Source: Candidatus Delongbacteria bacterium (lineage in GTDB: Bacteria; UBA4055). Taken from it: a DNA stretch of 11,555 nt. The position numbers and the translations under genes were made by a program. The stretch lies in contig JAQVNT010000030.1 of assembly GCA_028702975.1 (NCBI GenBank), positions 1 through 11,555 of the forward strand, written 5' to 3'. This document shows positions 1 through 7,419 of this stretch, in pieces. The notes under the pieces are model-generated. The model saw nothing but the letters and a program-made list of their open reading frames with translations, was not told where the DNA came from and did not search any database. Position 1 is the stretch's first letter; the number at the start of each line of letters is the position of its first letter.

Positions 1-1614
1 GGTCTGGCCGCAGCATTCGGTTCCGGAGCAATGACCAACGACATCAAAGGAATGAAAGATTCGGATGTCGCACTCATCATAGGTTCCGACACTTCAGAAG
101 CGCACCCCGTCATTTCCGCAAGAATCAAACAGGCGGTAAAAGAGGGAAGAACAAAACTTATCGTTATCGATCCCAAGAGGATCAAAATGGCTGATTTCGC
201 GGAAATTTACGCATGTCAGAGACCAGGTACAGATGTAGCCGTCATAAACGGCATGATGCACATTATATTGAAAAACGGATGGGAAGACAAAGAATTCGTT
301 GCGAACAGGGTTGAACCAGAAAGCTTCGAAGCTCTCAAGAAAGAAGTCGAGAATTTTACTCCCGAATATGTAGAAAAAATATCAGGGATCCCTGCCGAGA
401 CTCTTGAAAAGATAGCAGAACTGTACGGTAAGGCTAAAGTTGCAGCCCTTTATTATGCAATGGGTATAACTCAGCATACAACAGGCGTTGATAACGTTAA
501 ATCTACTGCAAACCTTCAGATGCTCTGCGGAAATATGGGCGTTTCGGGCGGGGGAGTCAATCCTCTCAGGGGACAGTCTAACGTTCAGGGAGCCTGCGAT
601 ATGGGCGGACTTCCAAATGTTTACACGGCATATCAGCAGGTCGCGAACGCTGACGCTCAGGCAAAGATGGAGAAATTCTGGAATGTCCAGCTGAACAGCA
701 AAGTTGGAAAACCGATGACGGTGGCATTCGACGATGCTTACGAAGGAAAAATGAAAGCTTTCTTCATCATGGGCGAAAACCCGATGATATCCGATCCTGA
801 CCTTCACCATGCAGAAGAAGCGCTGAAAAGGCTCGATTTCCTTGTAGTTCAGGATATCTTCATGACTGAAACAGCGAAATTTGCTCATGTTGTTCTTCCC
901 GCTACAACATACGCTGAAAAGGAAGGTACTTTCACAAATACTGAAAGAAGGGTTCAGAAGCTTGATCCGGCTGTAAAAGCTCCGGGAATGGCAAAACATG
1001 ACTGGGAAATACATCAGATGATCGCGAACAAGATGGGTCTGTCATGGAACTATCAGAATGCCGAAGAAATATTCAACGAAATGGCATCAGTTACCCCTTC
1101 TTACGGCGGAATGAGCTATGAAAGGATCGGAAGGATGGGGCTTCACTGGCCGTGCCCGACAAAAGAGCACCCCGGAACACCTGTTCTTCATGCCGGCAAG
1201 TTCACAAAAGGTCTCGGCACTATGTTCGCCATACCGTTCAGAGCGCCTGCGGAAATGCCTGATGACGAATATCCGACATACCTGACAACCGGAAGGATCC
1301 TGCAGCATTTCCATACCGGAACTATGTCAAGGAAGTCTCAGGGACTGAACAACATTGCAGGACCTCATGTGATGATATCTGTAGAAGACGCAGAAAGAAT
1401 AGGCGTAACCAACAGCGAGATGGTCAAGGTAACTACCAGAAGGGGTACAATTACCACAAAAGCATTCATCACAAAGAGAATTCCTAAAGGTACGGCTTTT
1501 GTGCCTTTCCATTTCTGGGAAGCTCCGGCGAACATCCTGACAAATAACGCGCTTGATCCTGTGGCCAAGATACCTGAGTACAAGGTCTGCGCATGTAAAC
1601 TTGAAAGAGCTTAA
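1..1614 (+). CDS. fdhA: Formate dehydrogenase alpha subunit, molybdopterin-binding (5'-truncated by window edge)
   Basis: Mo/W-bis-MGD oxidoreductase that oxidises formate to CO2 (or the reverse). The frame is open from base 1, so the first Met in frame (base 31) is internal. The visible 537 residues align from memory with E. coli FdhF from about Gly147 onward. The AMTN segment at window residues 11-14 matches FdhF AMSN. VNPLRGQSNVQGACDMGGLP (186-205) is the most diagnostic block, and its Arg190 corresponds to catalytic Arg333 of FdhF. GENP (258-261) and VVQDIFMTETA (282-292) are cofactor-domain motifs. The C-terminal dinucleotide-binding domain starts near residue 424 (YPTYLTTGR). The catalytic Sec/Cys would lie about 7 residues upstream of the window, so Sec versus Cys, the N-terminal 4Fe-4S domain and any further ferredoxin domains cannot be seen. 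The stop TAA is followed after 37 nt by the transporter gene, probably in the same operon. The family call is firm; the electron acceptor (ferredoxin, NAD, membrane partner) is unknown. Confidence 0.95.
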   Translation, partial: GLAAAFGSGAMTNDIKGMKDSDVALIIGSDTSEAHPVISARIKQAVKEGRTKLIVIDPKRIKMADFAEIYACQRPGTDVAVINGMMHIILKNGWEDKEFVANRVEPESFEALKKEVENFTPEYVEKISGIPAETLEKIAELYGKAKVAALYYAMGITQHTTGVDNVKSTANLQMLCGNMGVSGGGVNPLRGQSNVQGACDMGGLPNVYTAYQQVANADAQAKMEKFWNVQLNSKVGKPMTVAFDDAYEGKMKAFFIMGENPMISDPDLHHAEEALKRLDFLVVQDIFMTETAKFAHVVLPATTYAEKEGTFTNTERRVQKLDPAVKAPGMAKHDWEIHQMIANKMGLSWNYQNAEEIFNEMASVTPSYGGMSYERIGRMGLHWPCPTKEHPGTPVLHAGKFTKGLGTMFAIPFRAPAEMPDDEYPTYLTTGRILQHFHTGTMSRKSQGLNNIAGPHVMISVEDAERIGVTNSEMVKVTTRRGTITTKAFITKRIPKGTAFVPFHFWEAPANILTNNALDPVAKIPEYKVCACKLERA

Positions 1615-1651
1615 CGAATAAAAACAACTAAAACCAAAAAAAGGAAAAAAA

Positions 1652-3007
1652 ATGGCAGAAAAAACAGGAAACCGCTGGCTCATAGCAATAATGGGTACAG
1701 TGCTTCAAATGGCTCTGGGAACAGTTTACGCCTGGAGTTATTTTCAGAAACCGATAATGACCTCTTTTGGATGGTCAAATGTTACGGTTATGTGGATATT
1801 CAGCTTGTCCATATGTTTCTTAGGACTGGCTGCAGCATGGGGCGGAATGAATCTTGCAAAGATCGGACCGACTAAACTTGCAGTAGCCGGAGCAGTGATG
1901 TGGGGTGCAGGTTGGTTAATCGGAGCCTATGCGATGTCGATAGAGAGTGTAGTTCTTCTTTACATCGGCTATGGTGTTATCGGCGGAATCGGTTTAGGTC
2001 TGGGATATGTAACTCCGGTTGCAACAGCAGCAAAATGGTTTCCGGACAAAAAAGGTTTTATCACAGGTATGGTTGTGATGGGTTTCGGTTTAGGCGCGCT
2101 AATTATGTCAAAATTCATAGCACCGGCTCTAATGGGAGGATTTAACGAGGCTTTGAAAAATATCCCGGCTGATTTCTATACAGACGGAAATCTTACCGAC
2201 ATGGCAACTAAAGCAGTACTCCAGAGCGAACTAATAAGTGTATTTATGTGGTCAGGAATAATTCTGTTCATTATTGCTTTCCCCGCAGCTATCGTTCTTA
2301 AAAACCCGCCCGCAGGTTTTGTACCGGCAGGTTTTACTCCTCCTGCAAAAAGTACTGCCAGCCAGGGTCACGAAGATAATCTGACCGTTAAGCACTGCAT
2401 AACTTCAAGCAAGTTCTACAGAATGTGGATCATATTCTTCCTTAATATCGCAGCAGGTATTATGTTTATTGGTCTTCAGTCACCGATGTTACAGGATCTT
2501 CTTAAGAAGACAGGATCGACAATGGACGCCGCTGCACTGGCTGCAGCAGGAGCGACTCTTGTTGCGATCAGTTCTCTTTTCAACGGCGTCGGAAGATTTT
2601 TCTGGGGTGGTTTATCTGACAAAATAGGCAGAATTCAGGCATTCAGACTGATACTTGGAACACAGTTGCTCGTTTTCATTGCGATGGTTTTTGTGGGCAA
2701 TGCATGGTTGTTCGGAATACTTGTATGCTATGTTCTTCTTTGCTACGGCGGCGGATTCGGAACAATGCCTTCTTTCGTAGGCGATATATTCACAGCAAAA
2801 CTGATGCCTGTTGTTTATGGTATAATTTTGACTGCATGGTCAATCGGCGGAATTGTTGGTCCTCAGATATCTGCTTACATCAAGGATACATATAAAGCAG
2901 ATGCTCCTACTTATACATTCGTAGCCGGAGCTATCATGCTTGCGATAGGCGTCATAATCGCGTTTACTCTTAACAACAAATCTCTTGTGGAAGAAAAACA
3001 CGGTTAG
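1652..3007 (+). CDS. MFS transporter, OFA (oxalate/formate antiporter) family
   Basis: Integral membrane carrier of 451 residues, the normal size for a 12-helix MFS protein. The N-terminus (NRWLIAIMGTVLQMALGTVYAWSYF) is the typical first helix of the OFA family, whose best-known member is OxlT of Oxalobacter. Further family signs are GIGLGLGYVTPVATAAKWFP after helix 4 and the second-half MFS loop GGLSDKIGR (about 319-327). A polar loop near residues 225-250 separates the two six-helix halves. The start is supported by AAGGA at 1641-1645, 6 nt before ATG. It sits 37 nt after the formate dehydrogenase gene on the same strand, with no terminator between, so co-transcription is likely. It may bring in formate, or exchange oxalate or another carboxylate for formate. 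OFA members also carry other monocarboxylates such as pyruvate or lactate, so the substrate is inferred from context. A terminator hairpin follows 22 nt after the stop. Confidence 0.9.
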   Translation: MAEKTGNRWLIAIMGTVLQMALGTVYAWSYFQKPIMTSFGWSNVTVMWIFSLSICFLGLAAAWGGMNLAKIGPTKLAVAGAVMWGAGWLIGAYAMSIESVVLLYIGYGVIGGIGLGLGYVTPVATAAKWFPDKKGFITGMVVMGFGLGALIMSKFIAPALMGGFNEALKNIPADFYTDGNLTDMATKAVLQSELISVFMWSGIILFIIAFPAAIVLKNPPAGFVPAGFTPPAKSTASQGHEDNLTVKHCITSSKFYRMWIIFFLNIAAGIMFIGLQSPMLQDLLKKTGSTMDAAALAAAGATLVAISSLFNGVGRFFWGGLSDKIGRIQAFRLILGTQLLVFIAMVFVGNAWLFGILVCYVLLCYGGGFGTMPSFVGDIFTAKLMPVVYGIILTAWSIGGIVGPQISAYIKDTYKADAPTYTFVAGAIMLAIGVIIAFTLNNKSLVEEKHG

Positions 3008-3029
3008 AATCAGCGATCAAATTACTTAC

Positions 3030-3065
3030 AAACAAAACACCTTCGAATATGAAGGTGTTTTGTTT
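3030..3065. terminator. Bidirectional Rho-independent terminator between convergent operons
   Basis: A perfect inverted repeat: left arm 3030-3044 (AAACAAAACACCTTC), loop GAATAT at 3045-3050, and right arm 3051-3065. The 15-bp stem has a mixed inner part and A/T-rich outer ends, so transcripts from either strand end in a U-rich tract. It lies 22 nt after the + strand transporter stop and 26 nt beyond the stop of the - strand small-subunit gene, so it can serve both units. Confidence 0.9.
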
Positions 3066-3091
3066 TATATAAGACAACAGAATGAAATAAT

Positions 3092-3844
3092 TTATCTTCC
3101 GATGAGAGCCAGTATTGCGTTTATGAATGTCAGAGGATGTGCAGGATTTCCCGGGATATACAGGTCAACAGCGTGATTATTGAAAAAATCTCTGTTTAGC
3201 GCAGGCGAGTCTTTGAACATCCCACCCGAAATTGCGTCTGTTCCGACCAGAACTATTATTTTAGGTGATGGTGTAGCGTCGTAGCAAATTTGAAGTGCTT
3301 CAGCCATATTTTCCGTTATTGGGCCCGTAATTACGATGCCGTCAGCATGTCTCGGAGAAGCGACAAATTCTATTCCGTATCTTCCCATATCGAAATTCAC
3401 ATTACCTGCCGCATTTAGCTCGAATTCGCATGAGTTGTCTCCTCCTGCTGAAATCTGTCTGAGCTTAAGCGAATTTTTGAAAAGTTTTCTAATCTCCGGT
3501 CTTATTGATTGCTCGTCGAATTTAATTTCTTTGTAGCCTTTGCGTACAACAAGATTTTCTCTCTTGTTGGAAGACAGTTTGTAATCATTTGTAAATTTAA
3601 TTTTATCAGGACAGGCGAATTGGCATTCTTTACAGAAAACACATTTTCCCAGGTCAATTCCGAATCCGCCCTCAGTTACTATGGCGTCAGAAGGACAGAT
3701 CTTTTTAATATGCTCAGCCTCAGATTTAGAAATATCTTCTTTTATGACCGGCCTTCCTCTGAATAAGGGAGTTAAGACAGCTTCTTTAAGATCGGGAACG
3801 AACTGAATTCCGTGCTGCTTTAATATTTTCATTTCTTTAATCAT
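3092..3844 (-). CDS. hyfI: Hydrogenase-related (Ehr-type) small subunit: ferredoxin domain fused to NuoB/HycG-like domain, N2 cluster ligands mostly lost
   Basis: Predicted soluble, cytoplasm-facing connecting subunit of a complex I/group 4 hydrogenase-like complex, 250 residues. Residues about 30-85 are a ferredoxin-like domain. C68xxC71xxC74xxxC78P is intact, but of the other motif only Cys50 (CPSDA) remains. By the usual 2[4Fe-4S] wiring, Cys68, Cys71, Cys74 and Cys50 form one cluster and the other site is dead. Residues about 128-250 are NuoB/HycG-like, shown by RYGIEFVASPRHADGIVITG (155-174) and DLYIPGNP (227-234). Compared with E. coli HycG, which has CNGCE, a Gly-Ala-Cys-Gly motif and PGCP, the proximal-cluster cysteines are Asp136, Cys139 (kept), Asp203 and Asn233. 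The start has AAGGA 5 nt upstream, overlapping the stop of the large-subunit gene 8 nt before. It is the last gene of the operon. It covers HyfH-like and HyfI-like roles in one chain. Family call strong; redox role uncertain. Confidence 0.88.
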   Translation of the reverse strand: MIKEMKILKQHGIQFVPDLKEAVLTPLFRGRPVIKEDISKSEAEHIKKICPSDAIVTEGGFGIDLGKCVFCKECQFACPDKIKFTNDYKLSSNKRENLVVRKGYKEIKFDEQSIRPEIRKLFKNSLKLRQISAGGDNSCEFELNAAGNVNFDMGRYGIEFVASPRHADGIVITGPITENMAEALQICYDATPSPKIIVLVGTDAISGGMFKDSPALNRDFFNNHAVDLYIPGNPAHPLTFINAILALIGR

Positions 3845-3852
3845 TTCAATCC

Positions 3853-5367
3853 TTAAAGGTCATGTCCGCAGTAACTTAAATTGAAGCTTTTATTGCAGAT
3901 CGGAAAATCTGATATTTCCTGATTTCTCACTGATAGGGCAAGAGCGAACCAGTTGTGCATAGAAGCATCCTTTATCTTATATTGAACTATTTCGCCATTC
4001 GCATCAGTAAAAGCAACATGGCAAATTTCACCTCTCCAGCCTTCAACAGCCGAAACAGCAAAACTTTCGGGTTTGAGTTTGTAGTTATAGACAGGCGGTT
4101 TAGTCGATTTTTTTATTTTTTCCCATTTATCAAGCAGGTCAAATATGTATTTTATTGATTCTTTAGCTTCAAACCAGCGTAAAACTCCTCTTGCCAGCGC
4201 GTCTCCCGTCTGCTGAATGACAATTTCAGGGCGACGCTTTCTGTAATATTGGAAGGGATGTGTAGCTCTGATGTCTCTCTTTACATTACAGGTTCTCGCC
4301 GCCATTCCTACGGCACCTATCCTTATAGCCTGATCTGTTGTTACAGCGCCGATACCGTCGAATCTACCGAGCACGCTGGGAAGAGAATATATTCTTTCGG
4401 CAACAGTAAAATATCTTTCTCCTGAATCAGACAGAATTTTTCTGATCTCGGCAATTGTATTTTCTTTTAACGGATAATTTGTTCCAAACGGTCTTACCAG
4501 TCCCTTCCCGAATCTGTTGCCGCACCAGAACTGGGTAGTGTTAATTATTGTTGTTCTGAGAGCTTCGCAGACGACCTGTCCGAGCTGATAGCCAACATCG
4601 GCGCAAAGCGCGGATGTATCACCGATATGAACTGCTATTCTTTCAAGTTCAAGAGCTATGCATCGCTCGATCTGCAGGTCTTCAGGAGCATTGAACTCGG
4701 ATAGCGATTCAATCAGCTGGCAGTGCGCAAGAGCGTTCCCTACAGATGTGTCACCTGCTATACTTTCTGAAAGTACACATCTTTTAAGCCCTTCATTTTC
4801 ATTGACGAAAAGGTTTTCTATTCCTCTGTGCTGATAACCCAAATGGATCTCGAGGTGCAAAACTTTTTCCCCGTTACATATAAACCTGAAATGCCCGGGC
4901 TCAATAATACCTGCATGAATCGGTCCCACTCCAACTTCATGGATTTCATGTCCGCCTATCTTGAAAAAGGGATAATTGTTCATTACCTGTTTTGTATCAT
5001 GCCTGTTATGAGAATATCTGACCGGTTTATTCCAGGGGTGTCCCACAAAAACAATACCGAAATTTTCTGTAATCTCTCTTTCAAATATTTGAAGCTGTTC
5101 GATTTTCGGCGACAGAGATATTAGTTCAGGTACAGGTTTTGCGGATCTGTGAGAAAAAATATAAATTTTGCCGTTTGAATCATCTGCTACTATGCAGAAA
5201 AAACAAATTTCTTTACCGGAATCTATAGCGTGGTAGCTTAAGCAGTGTTTATGCTGTTCGGAAAAAAGCTCTTCCGCTAATAAGCAGAATTCATCATAGG
5301 TTAAAACTGGTATGTCGTTTATTCTTACGGAATGAGTGTTATTGTATGTTTCAAGATATTTTTTCAT
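3853..5367 (-). CDS. hyfG: Hydrogenase-related (Ehr-type) large subunit, NuoC-NuoD/HycE-like fusion lacking [NiFe] ligands
   Basis: The 504 residues match HycE/HyfG architecture. Residues about 1-125 are a NuoC-like domain with FEREITENFGIVFVGHPWNKP (95-115). The rest is NuoD/hydrogenase-large-subunit-like, with GPIHAGIIEPGHFRF (148-162), LEIHLGYQHRGIE (172-184) and GTNYPL (295-300). In active enzymes the site is held by ERVCGICGFAHS and DPCxxC. Here the first motif reads ESIAGDTSVGNA (201-212), so its cysteines are Ala204 and Thr207. The C-terminus reads FNLSYCGHDL (495-504), where only Cys500 could match a ligand. No [NiFe] centre can be built, so H2 chemistry is not expected. The chain still has 15 cysteines, including C55xxC58 in the NuoC-like domain, where no cluster is usual. 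The start follows the hyfF stop by 11 nt with a weak GAGAG site, suggesting translational coupling. This is the Ehr large subunit (EhrL) type. Confidence 0.9.
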   Translation of the reverse strand: MKKYLETYNNTHSVRINDIPVLTYDEFCLLAEELFSEQHKHCLSYHAIDSGKEICFFCIVADDSNGKIYIFSHRSAKPVPELISLSPKIEQLQIFEREITENFGIVFVGHPWNKPVRYSHNRHDTKQVMNNYPFFKIGGHEIHEVGVGPIHAGIIEPGHFRFICNGEKVLHLEIHLGYQHRGIENLFVNENEGLKRCVLSESIAGDTSVGNALAHCQLIESLSEFNAPEDLQIERCIALELERIAVHIGDTSALCADVGYQLGQVVCEALRTTIINTTQFWCGNRFGKGLVRPFGTNYPLKENTIAEIRKILSDSGERYFTVAERIYSLPSVLGRFDGIGAVTTDQAIRIGAVGMAARTCNVKRDIRATHPFQYYRKRRPEIVIQQTGDALARGVLRWFEAKESIKYIFDLLDKWEKIKKSTKPPVYNYKLKPESFAVSAVEGWRGEICHVAFTDANGEIVQYKIKDASMHNWFALALSVRNQEISDFPICNKSFNLSYCGHDL

Positions 5368-5378
5368 TGTTCTCTCTA

Positions 5379-6803
5379 TTAAAATAGATTTTCTACAATT
5401 TGATTTATTACATCTTTAAGGTAAGGAGGCTGATAGAAACATAAAATGATAACAACAGCAAAAAACAGAAACTGACTTAGTGTTTCCCACGGGCTTATTT
5501 TTTCTTTAGTTATGTTTGTGCTCTCAGATCTCGCCGGAGAAAAAACAACATGCATGATGCGTACGGTCATTGCATATATAATACAGCAGAGAAGAAACGC
5601 AGAAGTAATTATCACAAACCAATTCCCCCCTCTAACAAGTTCTCTGAAGATAATGAGCTCTGTATAAAATAATCCTGACGGAGGTAGAGCCATTACACAT
5701 ATTGATCCTACGATCAGAACCACAGCACCTGCCGGAAAGATTTTAAGGTATCTGCCCGATTCATCAAGTTTAACTGTCCCGAGAGCTCTATAAAGCTGAT
5801 TCATTTGCAGGAACAGTCCTGATTTTATAAGTGAATGCATGATCAAAAGAAGTATAGCAGCATAGTGAGACCGTCCGCCTATTCCCAAAGCAATAGAAAC
5901 AAGCCCCATGTTCTCGAGAGTTGAGTAAGCGAGCATTCTTTTAAGATGCTTTGCTTTTAGCATGTATCCCGCAGCGGTCAGAAGCGACAGCAGTCCGACG
6001 ATTATAAGTATTCTATTCATCCACGCCGATATTACAGAGTCAGATAATGAACCGTAAACCCTGAATAGAGTTACAAAACCCATATTAACAAGCCCGGTCG
6101 AGATCAATGCGCCTATTGGAGAGGGTGCCACAGAATTTGCGTCAATTCCTACAGTGTGCATGGGAAAGATTTCCATCTTCGTGCCGAATCCAACGAATAT
6201 GAAAAGAAATGCGATCTTTAAATATAGAGGATTTGCGTTAGGGCTGGCTGCTGATATTGAGGCAAAAGAAAGGTCAACGAAACCTGAACCTTTCATTGTC
6301 ATAGAAATGAACAAAATCCCAATAAATGCTATAGCAACGCCAACCGAACTTAGAAAGATATACTTCCATGTAGCTTCCAAAGAAGACACAGTTCTGTCAT
6401 GGTAAATCAAACCGGCAACTGCGAGAGTTGTGGCTTCAGCGAAAATCCATAAAGCAACAAGATTGTTTGAAAGATATGCTCCTGAAATCGAGGTCACTAA
6501 AGCAATGAGAGAAATATGGTATATATTGTATTTTCTTGCATCATCTTCTGCAACATAAATAAGTCCATGCCAGATAACAGCTGCTACAATAACGGATAAA
6601 AGTGTCAGAAATGTTAAAGCTGTGTGATCATAAGTAAAATAACCGAGATCGGTCTTTCCTAAATTAGTCCACGAGTGAATAGAAAATGCAAGATGTATCA
6701 AACCATATGTAATAATTATAAACTTTGTCACTGATTTGTTCCTAAACAACAGTATAAGAACGCTTAGTAATACAGAAAATATAAAAAAAGAATTAAGATA
6801 CAT
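5379..6803 (-). CDS. hyfF: Hydrogenase-4 subunit F-like membrane protein (antiporter-like, NuoN/M/L family)
   Basis: Membrane-arm subunit of 474 residues with about 14 predicted helices, related to Mrp antiporter and complex I proton-pumping subunits. Numbered from the chosen start, the conserved ion-path residues are Glu123 in FAEATTLA (helix 5), Lys209 in GFGTKMEIFPMHT, and His323 and Lys327 in MHSLIKSG; Lys291 and Leu-Ala-Tyr of KRMLAYSTLENMGL are also present. The GTKMEIF segment has Glu where GTKMGLAP is usual, and the following Trp of MHTW is Val. The ATG at 6803 is preferred over an in-frame ATG at 6830. The 6803 start has AAGGA 5 nt upstream and begins 1 nt after the hyfE stop, while the 6830 start has no site and would overlap hyfE by 26 bp. 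Probably moves H+ or Na+. It sits between hyfE and hyfG as in E. coli hyf. Confidence 0.92.
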   Translation of the reverse strand: MYLNSFFIFSVLLSVLILLFRNKSVTKFIIITYGLIHLAFSIHSWTNLGKTDLGYFTYDHTALTFLTLLSVIVAAVIWHGLIYVAEDDARKYNIYHISLIALVTSISGAYLSNNLVALWIFAEATTLAVAGLIYHDRTVSSLEATWKYIFLSSVGVAIAFIGILFISMTMKGSGFVDLSFASISAASPNANPLYLKIAFLFIFVGFGTKMEIFPMHTVGIDANSVAPSPIGALISTGLVNMGFVTLFRVYGSLSDSVISAWMNRILIIVGLLSLLTAAGYMLKAKHLKRMLAYSTLENMGLVSIALGIGGRSHYAAILLLIMHSLIKSGLFLQMNQLYRALGTVKLDESGRYLKIFPAGAVVLIVGSICVMALPPSGLFYTELIIFRELVRGGNWFVIITSAFLLCCIIYAMTVRIMHVVFSPARSESTNITKEKISPWETLSQFLFFAVVIILCFYQPPYLKDVINQIVENLF

Positions 6804-6804
6804 T

Positions 6805-7419
6805 TTAATCCTTAAGAAGAGAAAGTTCATTAATATTAGGTTTGAGTTTCATTCCGAAGAAACCCAGAATGAGTACTCCTACAAAGATATCCAGAAGTAT
6901 GCCAATATTGATCAGCATCGGCATCTCGTTCCCAACAGCCATTGAGAATATAAAAGATGAGTTTTCAAGCACTAGAAAACCTATTAGATGTGAAATAATT
7001 AGTTTATGAGTTACAATAATAATCAGTCCCGCGAAAAGAGTAAAAAAAGCTATAGTGAAGAAAACTGTATTTATTTGCGGATTTTTGAGCGTATTTGCCA
7101 TGAAAATACTTGCTAAGAGAGATAATATGATCAGGATCAGAGAATAAAAACCCGAAAGGGCGTTTGTATGGACTTTAAATACATTCGTTCTAAGAATAAT
7201 CCGGTTGAGCATATACGGAACAACAAGAGCCTTGAAGATCAAGGTTTCAGATGCAACAAACAAAAGCGTGTACCATTTTAAATCTGTAAGCTCGGCAAAA
7301 GTTATTCCAAAGAGAATAATGCCCTGTATTGCCAACAGCCGGGAATAGACCCTGTATCTCTCCGTAACGGCCAGGTAAACGACACTAATTGAAAATAACA
7401 CTGTTAAATAGTTTATCAT
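6805..7419 (-). CDS. hyfE: Hydrogenase-4 subunit E-like membrane protein
   Basis: A 204-residue, all-helical membrane protein, close to the length of E. coli HyfE (216). HyfE proteins contain a NuoK/MrpC-like part linking the antiporter-like subunits to the NuoH-like subunit. Typical features are FVASETLIFKALVVPYMLNRI (54-74, with Glu58 and Lys63 buried in a helix), HLIGFLVLEN (144-153, Glu152) and GNEMPMLINIGILLDIFVGV (163-182, Glu165 and Asp177). Such buried acids are the expected ion-path residues. The ATG shares one base with the TGA stop of hyfC (TGATG), and an AGAGG lies about 12 nt upstream, so translation is probably coupled. Its stop is directly followed by the hyfF start. Family identity is clear from sequence pattern and position. 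Confidence 0.9.
   Translation of the reverse strand: MINYLTVLFSISVVYLAVTERYRVYSRLLAIQGIILFGITFAELTDLKWYTLLFVASETLIFKALVVPYMLNRIILRTNVFKVHTNALSGFYSLILIILSLLASIFMANTLKNPQINTVFFTIAFFTLFAGLIIIVTHKLIISHLIGFLVLENSSFIFSMAVGNEMPMLINIGILLDIFVGVLILGFFGMKLKPNINELSLLKD

Noticed and set aside
382..1014. A 210-codon reading frame on the - strand inside the formate dehydrogenase gene, and similar opposite-strand frames at 1327-1683, 4828-5124, 8739-9071 and 10782-11111.
   Set aside because: They overlap well-conserved genes completely, show no family motifs, and look like chance frames.
6804..6830. Upstream ATG at 6830 as the hyfF start.
   Set aside because: It has no ribosome site and would overlap hyfE by 26 bp, while the ATG at 6803 has AAGGA at proper spacing directly after the hyfE stop.
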